Of a stretch of DNA of 64,000 bases, positions 25,366 to 34,801 are shown one piece after another. Location: NCBI RefSeq assembly GCF_000720635.1, contig NZ_JOCF01000005.1, positions 124,001 to 188,000 on the forward strand, in the 5' to 3' direction. The notes beneath the pieces were generated by a model. The model saw only the letters and a program-made list of their open reading frames with translations. It was not told the origin of the DNA and did no database searches. The DNA comes from Streptomyces sp. NRRL WC-3742. Lineage in GTDB: Bacteria > Actinomycetota > Actinomycetes > Streptomycetales > Streptomycetaceae. The position numbers and the translations under genes were made by a program. The number at the start of each line of letters is the position of its first letter. Position 1 is the stretch's first letter.

Positions 25366-25414
25366 ATTCGTGAAGCGGCGTCCATTGAGCCGGACCCTCC
25401 GCCACTGATGAAAT

Positions 25415-26160
<746 letters not shown>

Positions 26161-26167
<7 letters not shown>

Positions 26168-28713
26168 CCCTCGCCATCGCGGGCCTGCGGCTGCGCTGGG
26201 CCTCCTTCGTCGGCAGCTTCGTCGCGCTGGCCTTCGGCGTCGCCCTGCTGGCCACCTCGATCCTGGTGATCGCCGCCACCGCCTCCGTGCCCGACCAGGG
26301 CCGCCAGCGCTTCTCCGAGGCCCCCGTCCTCGTCACCGCCAACCTGAGCGTCGACTACCCGACCGCCCGCGGCGAGCTCGAGGCGACCCAGGTCGCCACC
26401 CAGCCGGGCCTGCCCGCCCCGCTGATCGCCGCCGTCGCGGGGACCGGCCGCACCGTCGAGGACCGCACCTTCTACGCCCAGCTCGCCGACGGCCCGCGCA
26501 CCCAGGTGGGCCGCGCCTGGTCCGCCGCCGCCCTCGGCGGCTACCGGCTGAGCGCCGGCACCGCGCCCGCCGCCGACGACCAGATCGTCATCGGCGGCGG
26601 CAGCCCCGAACAGGTCGGCAGGCGCGTCCGGTTCGTCACCGCCGACGGCCCGCACACCGCGACGGTCTCCGGCGTCACCGAGGCGGAGGCGTTCGAGCAC
26701 GCCGTCTTCTTCACCGACGCCCAGGCCGCCCGGTTCTGCCCCGCGGTCGGCGTGCTGGCCGCCTTCGGCTCCGCCGAGGACGTGCGCCGGGTCGTGGACG
26801 CCGCCGGGGGCGAGAAGGTCGCCCGGGTGCTCACCGGCGCGGACCGCCGCCAGACCGACCCGCACTACATCGAGGTCAGCCACCGCCTGGAGGACGTGCA
26901 GACCCCGCTGGGCCTGTCCGCCGCCGTCTCCAGCGGCACCGCCGTGTTCGTCGTCGGCGGCACCTTCGCCCTCTCCATCGCCCAGCGCCGCCGCGAACTC
27001 GCCCTGCTGCGCCTGGTCGGCGCCACCCGGCGTCAGATGCGCGCCCTCGTCCACCGCGAAGCCCTGGTGGTCGGCCTGCTGGCCTCCGCCGCCGGGTGCG
27101 CGCTCGGCGCGGCCGGGGTCGCCCCCGCCGCCCGCTGGCTGGTCGACCACGACATGGTGCCCGCCGACTTCACCGTCCCCGTGACCTGGTGGGGGCTGCT
27201 GATCGCGGCCGTCACCGGGCTGCTGACGGCCATGGGCGGCGTCGTCCTCTCCTCGCTCAAGGCCGGGCTCGTACGCCCCGCCGAGGCACTGGTGGAGGCG
27301 GACGCCGAACACCGCTCGCCCCTGGTGCTCGCCTTCCGCTGGGTCACGGGCCTGCTCGTGCTGGGCACCTCGACCGCCGCCGTCTGGATCGTCGCCCACT
27401 ACTGGCCCGACGCCCCCGCCAACGCCGCCGACTCGCTCGCCCTGCTGCTGGGCGTCGTCGCCGGATGCGTCCTGCTCGCGAGCGTCCTGGCCGGGCCGGT
27501 CGTCCGGCTGCTCACCCTGCTGCCCGCCTGCGCCGCCCGGCTGCGCGGCCTCCCCGCCGAGGAGGGCGGCGGCACCGTCTGGGCCACCGCCCGCCAGAGC
27601 GCCCTGACGGCGTTCCGGCGCACCGCCGCGACCGCCACCCCGGTCGTGCTGATCGTCTCCTTCGCCGGGTGCCTGCTCGGCAGCATCGACACCGTCAACC
27701 GCTCCCAGGTCTCCGAGACCCGCAGCCGCCTGGCCGCCGCCGACTTCGTCGTCACCCCGGCCGGCACGCCCGGGCTCAGCCGGGCCGTGGTGGACCGGGT
27801 GGGCGCCGTTCCCGGCGTACGGGCGGTCGCCGTCACCCCGACCGCCCTCATGGCGGGCGTCGACGACGGCGAGGCCCTGGTCCCCTTCCGCGCCGCCACC
27901 GCCGACCCGGCCGCCCTCGCCGAGGTCGACCGCCTGCCCCTCGTCGCGGGCTCCCTCGCCGACCTCCGGCCCGGCTCGGTCGTCCTCAGCCGCACCTGGC
28001 CCGGCTCACCCCGGGTCGGGGACCAGGTCCCGGTGCTCCTGGCCGACGGCACCCCGCGCACCCTACGGGTCGCCGCCCTGCTCGGCACCGGCGCCGAGAC
28101 CACCCAGGCGTGGGTCACCGCCCCCGAAGCCGTCACCTCCGGCATCACCGGCCCGGCCCTCGCCCAGCAGATCGACGTCCGGCTCCTGCCCGGCACCGAC
28201 CCCCGGCAGGCGTCCAACGCCCTGCGCGCCGCCGTCGACGGGCTCGGCGCCCGGCTCGCCACCCCGGAGGAGGTCTGGTCCTCCAGCGCCGACGCCACCG
28301 AGAAGGAGGCGTGGAACGCCCTCCTGATGATCCTCGGCCTCACCATCTGCTACGCCGCCGTCGCCCTCGCCAACTCGCTGGTCATGACCGTCACCGACCG
28401 CCGCCGAGAGTTCGCCCTGATGCGCCTGGCCGGCGCCACCCGCACCCAGGTGCTGCGCACCGTCGCCGTCGAGACCCTGCTGTCCGTGGCCGCCGGCACC
28501 GTCCTCGGCGTCATCGGTACCCTCATCAGCGTCGGCGGCTCCTGGTCCACCCTCACCGACCTCGTCGGCCCCACCCCCGCCGTCATCCCCTGGACGGTGA
28601 TGGCCACCCTCGCCGGTGGATGCGCGGCCATCGCCCTCCTCGCCGCCCTCCTCCCCACCACCCTCGCCCTGCGCCCCCGCGAAGGCCAGCCGATCACCCT
28701 CGAAGCCGCCTGA
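26161..28713 (+). CDS. FtsX-like ABC permease (850 aa)
   Basis: This large membrane protein has two FtsX domains: helices at about residues 15-40, 260-400 (with REERALLRLVGATRRQ-like RRRELALLRLVGATRRQ) and 730-850 (RRREFALMRLAGATRTQ). This is the duplicated architecture of Gram-positive antimicrobial-peptide or lipid exporters. Extracellular domains lie between. The start is GTG 26161, overlapping the ATPase stop; an open frame from further upstream is only a shadow. It presumably pumps a peptide or lipid, or transmits a mechanical signal, using the adjacent ATPase. No two-component system is next to it. Its 3' end overlaps the 3' end of the opposing GNAT pseudogene by 20 bp. Confidence 0.9.
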
Positions 28714-29148
28714 CCATGCACCTGTACGGCGTCATGGCACCGACGTCCCGGTACCCCAGAGCTTCGTACATCCGCACCGCCGCCTCAGCCTCCGGCCGGA
28801 CCGCCAGGGTGACCCGCTCGACGTCGATCCCTTCAATGACGGCCGCATGCAACCCCCGCCCGACCGCGTGAACTCCGCGTCCAGCCCGAGACTGTCCCAC
28901 CACCGACTCCCCGACTGAAGAAGCACCCCGAACGCGAACCCCACCAGCCCTCCGGACCGCGCGAGAACCAGCCGGAAGCCCGCCATCGTCCGGAACCGCC
29001 CGTAGCCCTCCAGGAAGTCCACCAGGTCGCTCGGCCCCTCGAAGTAAGGCGGCTCCGCGAACACTTGCTCATACAGCGGGGCGATCTCGTCCAGCGCCCG
29101 CGCCGCGCGGTCGGCATCGGTGACAATCTCGAAGGCGGGATTCTCCAC
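28694..29148 (-). pseudogene. Frameshifted and shortened GNAT acetyltransferase
   Basis: From GTG 29148, behind GGAGGAG, one frame reads an acetyltransferase start (FEIVTDADRAARALDEIAPL, GFAFGVLLQSG) as far as about 28890. The matching C-terminal part is in another frame of the same strand: GRGLHAAVIEGIDVERVTLA then AAVRMYEALGYRDVGAM, ending at 28694. The join lacks the central strand and R-x-x-G-x-G loop needed for acetyl-CoA binding, so both a deletion and a frameshift are needed to explain it. It is therefore inactive unless the assembly is wrong here. The family call is clear; a sequencing error could explain the shift but not the missing motif. Confidence 0.7.
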
Positions 29149-29307
29149 GGCTCTCCTCCATGCACTCCTCGGGCACTCCGGTCCCTGGAGACGGTGGACC
29201 CCCACCGTTAGCCTGGCTCATGACGCTAGCCGTTGGGAAGCGGTAGCTTCGTGACAGCACCGCAGCCCACAGAGCGGGCAGGCGGGCGCGATCGCGGGAG
29301 GGCTGCT

Positions 29308-30540
29308 GTGCTGGAGGAGCGGGAGTCGATCGGCAAGCGGGTACGGCGGGCGCGGCTCCGGCTGGGCATGACCCAAGCGGACCTGGCCGCTGCGATCGGC
29401 AGGACCCAGGGGTGGGTGTCGAAGGTCGAGAAGGGCACGATCGAGCTCGATCGGGCCGGTGTCATCAATCAGCTGGCGGCCGCCCTCCACTGCCATCCCA
29501 ACGACCTCATAGAGCGCCCGTTCGTCGCGGGCAGGGTCTCGGAGAACCAGTGGCAAGTTTCGGCGGCCGCCATCGTGCGGGAGCTTCGGCGCTACGACCT
29601 CACGCCGGTTTTCGACGGCACCCCCCGATCGTCCGGCGACTTGTGGCGTGAGACCGAGGGCCTGCATCGGCTGCGGGATTCCGCCGCCAACGTGGCCATC
29701 CTGAAGGTGCTTCCGGACATGCTCCGTGAGGCACGGGCCCTGGCCGAGGTGTCCACCGGCCACGAACGCGAAGAGGCGTTCGCGATCTACGCGATCGAGT
29801 GCAAGTTCGCCCACACCGCCGCCCATGTGCTCGGGCATCCGGAGCTGGTCGCCATGGCCTGCGAACGGGCGGCCTGGTCGGCACGGCTGTCCAGTGACCC
29901 GGTGATGGAGGCGGTCGCGGACTGGATGCGCGTGTGGGACATGTGGGCCACCGCTGACTGGGACGACGCGGTGGCGCTGTCGGACAAGGCACTTCGGCTC
30001 GTCGAGGACCGCCACCGGGCCAACGACCCACTGGCGGTGAGGGCTTGGGGAACCTTCCACCTTCGCGCAGCCGTGTCGGCAGCACGCGCCGGCCACCGGG
30101 AGGAGGCCGAGGACCGCATCCAGCACGCCCGTGCGGCAGCCGAGTTGATGGACGGCGCCCGGGCCGAACCGCCCTTCGACCGACACTCGCTGACGTTCTC
30201 CGGCGGCAACGTCCAGATCCACGCCGTGTCGGTCCAGCTGGAGATGGGCGACCACGCCCGGGCACTGGTCCTCAACGAACGCGCCGACCCGGCCGAGGTC
30301 GCCGCACTCCCCGGATCCCGGCAGGGCCACCACCACATGGACCTGGCCCGCGCCTGGCTCTGGGACGGCAATCGGGACAAGGCACTCCGGTCCCTGGAGA
30401 CGGCGGAGCGCATCGCCCCGCAGCTCGTCCGCAACCACCCGATCGCCCGCGCCACCCTGCGCAAGATCGTCTACGCCGAGCGCTCGGCCACCCGGGAGAA
30501 GCTGCGCCGCATGTCAGACCGCTTCCACCTGGACGGATAG
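29308..30540 (+). CDS. XRE-type regulator with TPR-like sensor region
   Basis: The 410-residue protein begins at GTG 29308 with GGGAGG five bases upstream; GTG 29251 is an in-frame alternative. Residues 5-65 are a Cro/CI HTH (GMTQADLAAAIGRTQGWVSK). Residues 130-405 form helical hairpins of TPR type (AIYAIECKFAHTAAHVLGHP, WDDAVALSDKALRLVEDRH, LARAWLWDGNRDKALRSLET). Such streptomycete proteins are cytoplasmic regulators that may bind peptides with the TPR part. It stands directly ahead of the damaged ATPase/185-residue module. A 23-bp piece of its own coding region (30381-30403) recurs upstream at 29172-29194. Confidence 0.85.
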   Translation: MLEERESIGKRVRRARLRLGMTQADLAAAIGRTQGWVSKVEKGTIELDRAGVINQLAAALHCHPNDLIERPFVAGRVSENQWQVSAAAIVRELRRYDLTPVFDGTPRSSGDLWRETEGLHRLRDSAANVAILKVLPDMLREARALAEVSTGHEREEAFAIYAIECKFAHTAAHVLGHPELVAMACERAAWSARLSSDPVMEAVADWMRVWDMWATADWDDAVALSDKALRLVEDRHRANDPLAVRAWGTFHLRAAVSAARAGHREEAEDRIQHARAAAELMDGARAEPPFDRHSLTFSGGNVQIHAVSVQLEMGDHARALVLNERADPAEVAALPGSRQGHHHMDLARAWLWDGNRDKALRSLETAERIAPQLVRNHPIARATLRKIVYAERSATREKLRRMSDRFHLDG

Positions 30541-30673
30541 GGCAGTATTCCGCTGATTCATGTTCAACAGTAATGGCATGGCTACCGTCTGTACGCATGA
30601 GCGGATGGCGCGCGGCTCGCGGCGCGCGGCAAGCCTCTCAATCCGTATGCGACGTTCCCCGAGGTGTTCTGCC

Positions 30674-31086
30674 ATGCTCGCAACCTGCCGCCCCCGTGCG
30701 TTCGCCACGCGTCTCGACTCGCGCGTCGAATCCACGGCCCTCGCACGGAACTTGCTCCGGCGTACCTCTCCGCCCTCCCCACCGGCGACCGCTACAACGA
30801 CGTCGCCGAACTCCTCCTGAGCGAGTTGTTCGCCAACGCCGTGCAGCATTCCGATGCGGAGGATGACCGGCTCATCGAGGTCCGGTTCGCCCTCATCGGC
30901 AACCTCCTCCGACTCGAAGTCCACGATGCGGGCGGCGGCCGCCCGACCCTCCGCGCCGCCCGCCCGAACGACGAGAGCGGACGCGGGCTCTTCCTCGTCA
31001 GCAAACTCTCCGAGCGCTGGGGCTGCTGCCCTCGGATTGGTGGCATCGGCAAGTTCATCTGGGTACTCGTCGCCCCCACCAGCTGA
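30674..31086 (+). pseudogene. RsbW-like HATPase protein with a 1-base deletion
   Basis: The intact relative at 62607 shows what this gene should be. Here the N-terminal 29 codons (ATG 30674; MLATCRPRAFATRLDSRVES) match it in one frame. The rest, YLSALPTGDRYNDVAELLL through ELFANAVQHSDAEDD, DAGGGRPTLRA and GRGLFLVSKLSERWG, continues in another. The shift falls at about 30758-30762, where one base is missing (CGG-CG-TAC). The ATP-binding N, G1 and G2 boxes all lie after the shift. A GTG at 30664 opens the downstream frame and could give a 140-residue protein with a foreign N-terminus, so partial function is conceivable. Family: serine-kinase anti-sigma-factor-like ATPases. Confidence 0.75.
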
Positions 31087-31100
31087 GAGGCGACACCCCC

Positions 31101-31658
31101 ATGCGACTCGCCCTCAGCGCCCGACACCTATTCGACGCCGACTCCACCCCCGCCGAGGTCTACGCCAACCTCGCCCGCAGGACCCGCCAGCCCCTGCGCT
31201 CGGCCCGCGCCGTCTGCGCGGCCCTCACCATCCCCGCCGCCGAAGCCGACCGCCGCCTCGACGAGTGCTACGACGCCCTCCTCGCCAACCCCCGCCCGGG
31301 CTCCGAAGCCGACACCGGCGAACTCCTCGAAGCCCTCGGCATCTTCGACATCCCCAAACAGCTCGACGACCGCGAACTCGCGATCGTCGACCTCTTCCTC
31401 ACCGCCATCGACGCCCTCGGCGGCATCCGCGCCGGACACCAACACGGCCTGGCCCGCTGGTTCACCACCGGCAACCTCACCACCGCCTACCTCTCCCTCA
31501 CCGCCGCACGCCCCCTCGCCCGCACCGGAGACCCGGTTCGCTACTGGGCCGCCCTCATCCAGGCCGGCGAACTCCTCCTCGCACAGCCCTCCCCCGACCC
31601 CCGCCTCACCTACGCCCTCACCCAATGCCGCCTCAACGCAACCCGAGCAACCCGATGA
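31101..31658 (+). CDS. 185-residue protein paired with an RsbW-like ATPase (copy 1)
   Basis: This is an Ala/Leu-rich, mostly helical soluble protein without a signal or membrane segment. I do not recognise its family. It is the same length as, and by eye about three quarters identical over its whole length to, the protein at 63040. Segments such as RAVCAALTIPAAEA, DTGELLEALG, TAIDALGGIRAGH and TTGNLTTAYLSLTAA are shared. In both places it follows an ATPase gene by 14-16 bp, so the two act together, perhaps as partner or target of the ATPase. The start ATG 31101 is preceded by GAGAGGCGA. This copy is intact although its ATPase neighbour is not. Confidence 0.7.
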   Translation: MRLALSARHLFDADSTPAEVYANLARRTRQPLRSARAVCAALTIPAAEADRRLDECYDALLANPRPGSEADTGELLEALGIFDIPKQLDDRELAIVDLFLTAIDALGGIRAGHQHGLARWFTTGNLTTAYLSLTAARPLARTGDPVRYWAALIQAGELLLAQPSPDPRLTYALTQCRLNATRATR

Positions 31659-31787
31659 CCCGTGAGAACGCCGGAGCATGCCTCCCCCTGGCCCTGCACG
31701 CCACCGGCTGGGGACGGCCAAAGCATCCGCACGCTACTTCCAGTGCTGTGGGTCTATGCGGGAACGCGACTGACGGCGCGTCCACCC

Positions 31788-31817
31788 TTGTAACGCTATG
31801 GCCACGGTCCGTAGCTT
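31788..31817 (+). promoter_or_regulatory. Possible promoter of the 73-residue/DUF6879/XRE operon
   Basis: TTGTAA (31788-31793), 18 nt, TAGCTT (31812-31817), about 30 bp before the first ATG. The rest of the 188-bp gap shows nothing else of note. Confidence 0.4.
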
Positions 31818-31846
31818 GTCGTGCACCACCTTAGAGAGGGGGCACC

Positions 31847-32068
31847 ATGAAGCTGACTGTGATCGCAGGCGGTCCTTGCGGCGCATCCGGCGACGGAAGT
31901 GGCAGTGGGGACTGCGACAGCGGGGACTGTCCGACTGTCTTCGTCACCGATCGAGGCACAATCGCCGTACAGGGATACAACGTTGACCGCACCACTCCGA
32001 GCGGGGAATCCGTCGTCGAGATCCCCGAGGCCGTACTGAGGGAGGCTATTCGTGCTCTTGGATGGTGA
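31847..32068 (+). CDS. 73-residue Cys/Gly/Asp-rich small protein
   Basis: ATG 31847 is preceded by GAGAGGGGG. The N-terminal half holds three cysteines in a Gly/Ser/Asp-rich stretch (ASGDGSGSGDCDSGDCPT); the second half reads VFVTDRGTIAVQGYNVD and VVEIPEAVLREAI, a small beta-hairpin plus helix. Proteins of this kind are commonly found directly before DUF6879 genes in streptomycetes. Function is unknown. It overlaps the next gene by 17 nt, so it is in an operon with the DUF6879 and XRE genes. Confidence 0.65.
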   Translation: MKLTVIAGGPCGASGDGSGSGDCDSGDCPTVFVTDRGTIAVQGYNVDRTTPSGESVVEIPEAVLREAIRALGW

Positions 32069-32570
32069 GGAGTGGCAGAGCTACTTCCGCAACTTCCGAA
32101 GGTCCGCATGGCGCCTCGAAGTGCAGCCCAGATACACGATGCCCGCAGAGGCCGAGAGCCTCGCCCGCTTCCTCCTCGGCGAGCCGAAGCCCGTTGACCA
32201 CAATGCCGCTTGGCACGTGACCGTCCGGAACGCAGTCGCCTCGGGCAGGAGCTTCGGCCGCGTTCGAGTGGTCCGCGAGCCCCTGACGGACTACATCCGG
32301 TACCAATCCGCGTGGGGAATCCCCGGGAACATCGCAGCCGGGGAGAACATTCGGATCCTCGACCTCACGAACCGTTCCCTCGAACTCCCCGAACAAGACT
32401 TCTGGATGTTCGATGACGAGATCGTGGTTCACCTGAACTACCGACCGGACGGGACACAGATCAATCGTGAATTGATCGCGAATCCGAACCTCGCCCGGTA
32501 CCGGCGATGGCGCGACCTCTCCCTCGCAGAATCGGTCGGATTCGCAGAGTGGAACAGTGCTCGAACCTGA
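32052..32570 (+). CDS. DUF6879-family protein
   Basis: The 172-residue protein starts at GTG 32052 inside the previous gene. It has the layout of DUF6879 members: GEEWQSYFRNFRRSAWRLEV at the start, then RVRVVREPLTDYIRYQ, WMFDDEIVVHLNYRPDG and LSLAESVGFAEW. These proteins are cytoplasmic and of unknown biochemical role; they occur next to XRE-DUF5753 regulators, in the place DUF397 proteins occupy elsewhere. Its last 14 nt overlap the XRE gene. GC content is lower than in the flanking core genes, pointing to accessory DNA. Confidence 0.75.
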   Translation: MLLDGEEWQSYFRNFRRSAWRLEVQPRYTMPAEAESLARFLLGEPKPVDHNAAWHVTVRNAVASGRSFGRVRVVREPLTDYIRYQSAWGIPGNIAAGENIRILDLTNRSLELPEQDFWMFDDEIVVHLNYRPDGTQINRELIANPNLARYRRWRDLSLAESVGFAEWNSART

Positions 32571-33414
32571 ACATCAAAGGCGCCAGCGGAAAGACCTTGC
32601 GGAAGCCTTGAGGGGCCTCCGCAAGGCTTCCGGGCTTTCCGGCGAGCGGCTCGCGAAGCGCTGCAACATGAGCCAGTCGAAAATCAGTCGGATAGAAACC
32701 GGGAGGACTCTTCCCACAGTCGTCGACGTGCAATTGATCCTCTCGGCCTTCGAGGGCGTTCCACCCGAGGTGGCCGGGGAACTGCTCAACCTCGCCAGAG
32801 CGGCAAACGTCGACTACGTCGCCTGGCGCACCTACGCCAGGCTCGGTCTCTACCAGAAGCAGGCCGAACTCAAGGCGTTGGAAGAGTCGTCACGTCTGAT
32901 GCGGCACTTCCTCCCGGCGATCCCTACCGGGCTCCTCCACGTGCGCGAGTACGCCACGGAGACGTTGACTCCGACCGTCGGAAGCGCTCCCGCAAGGAAT
33001 GTAGCCAGGGTGGTGCAGGCACGACTGGACCGGCAGTCGATCCTGGACGACCCCGACCGCCGCTTCGTGTTCCTGCTGACCGAGCAGGCCGTCAGATGGC
33101 AACGGGCAAGCCTGCCGGTGATGGCGGCCCAGGCGCTCCACATGGCGACGGTTTCCGAGAAGCCCAACGTGGAAATCTCGATCATCCCGCAAGGCGTCCC
33201 GGTCCGTGGCACGCCGATGAATATCTTCGTGATCTATGACGATCGCCTGGTCACGGTTGAGTTGTTCTCCGGCGAGGTGGTTCTACGGAACCCGCAGGAC
33301 ATCGATCACCATGCAGAACTGTTCGACATGTTCCTCAGCCATGCCCTCACAGGTGCGGATTCCTCTGCATTCCTCCGAAAATGCGCGGACGATTTCATGC
33401 GGAAGCTCGACTGA
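32557..33414 (+). CDS. XRE regulator with DUF5753 domain
   Basis: This 285-residue protein has an N-terminal HTH (LSGERLAKRCNMSQSKISRI, about residues 26-46) and a C-terminal DUF5753 domain (about 100-275), recognised by IPTGLLHVREYA, VVQARLDRQSIL and VEISIIPQGVPVRG. The architecture matches WhiJ-type regulators, which act on development and secondary metabolism. The start is GTG 32557 within the DUF6879 gene. It lies 155 bp upstream of the RiPP precursor gene on the same strand, so it may regulate that cluster, though a promoter-like sequence at its stop codon suggests separate transcription. Confidence 0.85.
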   Translation: MLEPEHQRRQRKDLAEALRGLRKASGLSGERLAKRCNMSQSKISRIETGRTLPTVVDVQLILSAFEGVPPEVAGELLNLARAANVDYVAWRTYARLGLYQKQAELKALEESSRLMRHFLPAIPTGLLHVREYATETLTPTVGSAPARNVARVVQARLDRQSILDDPDRRFVFLLTEQAVRWQRASLPVMAAQALHMATVSEKPNVEISIIPQGVPVRGTPMNIFVIYDDRLVTVELFSGEVVLRNPQDIDHHAELFDMFLSHALTGADSSAFLRKCADDFMRKLD

Positions 33415-33417
33415 CCA

Positions 33418-33446
33418 TGGACCCCGAAACTCGACACCCCTAGCGT
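33418..33446 (+). promoter_or_regulatory. Putative promoter of the graspetide operon
   Basis: TGGACC (33418-33423) and TAGCGT (33441-33446) are separated by 17 nt, a reasonable vegetative-type promoter. Transcription would begin near 33453, leaving a leader of about 115 nt that contains the 33489-33515 palindrome. Confidence 0.45.
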
Positions 33447-33488
33447 GGTTTCTCGACGAACAGAGTCCCGAGAATCACCGGCACTGCG

Positions 33489-33515
33489 CAGGAAGTCGGC
33501 GCGGCCGACTTCCTG
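33489..33515 (+). repeat. GAAGTCGG-type palindrome, copy 3, in the graspetide leader
   Basis: CAGGAAGTCGGC and its exact complement flank GCG. It lies 55 bp before the precursor ATG, between the predicted promoter and the ribosome binding site, so in the mRNA it would fold as a 12-bp hairpin. Confidence 0.75.
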
Positions 33516-33569
33516 TACCACCCAAACTCCCGCCCCGACTGCGGCGGGTTGTCAGAACAAGGAGGACCC

Positions 33570-33836
33570 ATGACCCGAACCCCCGCGCCCTGGGGCATCA
33601 GCAGGATGGGGCCGTACGCGGCCACCACCACGCTCCCGGCGTTCACGCCCGTCATCGACCCCGAGACGCAGATCGCCGTCATCGTGGACGAGAACGGCCG
33701 AACCGTTGAACTGGGCAGCCATGGCACCAGCACCAGCGGTGTCACCCCCACCCAGACCGGGCCCGACGGACAGCCGGGTGCCCCGACCGACGCCGACAGC
33801 TATGAGTCCTACGACCAGGACCAGAGCAGCGGCTGA
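33570..33836 (+). CDS. Graspetide precursor peptide (ATP-grasp target RiPP)
   Basis: The 88-residue peptide begins at ATG 33570 behind an excellent AAGGAGGA. It follows the pattern of ATP-grasp-associated precursors: PWGISRMGPYA near the start, then FTPVIDPETQ, VDENGRTVELGSHGTSTS. The C-terminal 39 residues are the probable core: Thr/Ser donors at 53-56, 59, 61 and 63, acidic acceptors at 74, 76, 79, 82 and 84, and an Asp66-Gly67 pair. Side-chain ester or amide links would be made by the ATP-grasp enzyme encoded next, and the Asp-Gly is the expected aspartimide site for the methyltransferase. The stop overlaps the ligase start (TGATG). There is no protease or transporter gene beside it. Confidence 0.85.
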   Translation: MTRTPAPWGISRMGPYAATTTLPAFTPVIDPETQIAVIVDENGRTVELGSHGTSTSGVTPTQTGPDGQPGAPTDADSYESYDQDQSSG

Positions 33837-34801
33837 TGGACGACCGAAGCGGGTCGGTGCTGGTACTGACCAATCCCCTTGACGTGACCGCAGATGCGGT
33901 ACTGAGGGTGCTCGGCGAGCGCCGGGTGCCGGTGGTCCGTCTCGATCCCGGCACCGATCTGCACACGGGTGCCTCGCTGATCGCCACATACCGCACCGGC
34001 GCTCAGCGAGGCACCCTGCGCACCGCCAGCCGGGAACTCGACCTCACCGACGTCCGGTCGGTCTGGGTGCGCCGAGCCTCGCCCTACGAAGGCCCGTCCG
34101 AACTGGACGGCCAGGACCGCCGGTTCGCCGCCTCGCAATCCCTGTGGGCCACGGGCGGCATCCTCGCGTCGCTCCCACACGCGCACTACGTGAACCACCC
34201 CTGGGCGAACCGCGCCGCCGAGCACAAACCAGCACAGCTGGCAGCCGCGCAGAGCTGCGGGCTCACGGTCCCCGACACGGTGATCACGAACCGAGCGGAC
34301 GAGGCCCGGGAGTTCGTGGCCGCCCAAGCCGCCGGAGCGGTGTACAAACCGCTCTGGAACACCCCGTACTCGGTCGACGGACAACCGCACGCCGTGTGGG
34401 TTCGCGAGGTCGATCCAGCCGAGATCACAGACGCCGTATCCGTCTGCCCGCACCTCTTCCAGGCGAAGGTGCCAAAGGTGTTCGACGCACGGGTGACGGC
34501 TGTCGGCGACCGCCTCTTCGGCCTCCGCATCGACAGCCCCGACCTCGACTGGCGCCGCCGCCAGAACCGGATGAGGTGCACACCGATCGACGTACCCGAG
34601 CCGGTCGCGCGTTCAATCGACGCCTACCTCGGCCAATTCCGCTTGGTGTTCGGCGCGTTCGACTTCGCTGTCACCGCCTCAGGCGCCTGGTACTTCCTTG
34701 AGTGCAACCCGAACGGCCAGTGGGCCTGGCAGCCGACCGAGACCACCACGACGATCGCCCACTCCCTCGCCGACCAGCTACAGAAAGGCCGTGACGCATG
34801 A
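33836..34801 (+). CDS. ATP-grasp peptide ligase (SAV_5884-type RiPP maturase)
   Basis: This 321-residue cytoplasmic enzyme matches the ATP-grasp maturase family of graspetide clusters. Visible features are YKPLWNTPY at about residues 170-178 (ATP-binding lysine), FGLRIDSPDLDWRRRQNRMR at 228-247, and the metal-binding end YFLECNPNGQWAWQ at 286-299 with Glu289 and Asn291. It should activate Asp/Glu side chains of the precursor as acyl phosphates and couple them to Ser/Thr (ester) or Lys (amide). No Lys is present in the core here, so esters are predicted. Overlaps on both sides (TGATG with the precursor, ATGA with the methyltransferase) show a tight operon. Confidence 0.9.
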   Translation: MDDRSGSVLVLTNPLDVTADAVLRVLGERRVPVVRLDPGTDLHTGASLIATYRTGAQRGTLRTASRELDLTDVRSVWVRRASPYEGPSELDGQDRRFAASQSLWATGGILASLPHAHYVNHPWANRAAEHKPAQLAAAQSCGLTVPDTVITNRADEAREFVAAQAAGAVYKPLWNTPYSVDGQPHAVWVREVDPAEITDAVSVCPHLFQAKVPKVFDARVTAVGDRLFGLRIDSPDLDWRRRQNRMRCTPIDVPEPVARSIDAYLGQFRLVFGAFDFAVTASGAWYFLECNPNGQWAWQPTETTTTIAHSLADQLQKGRDA

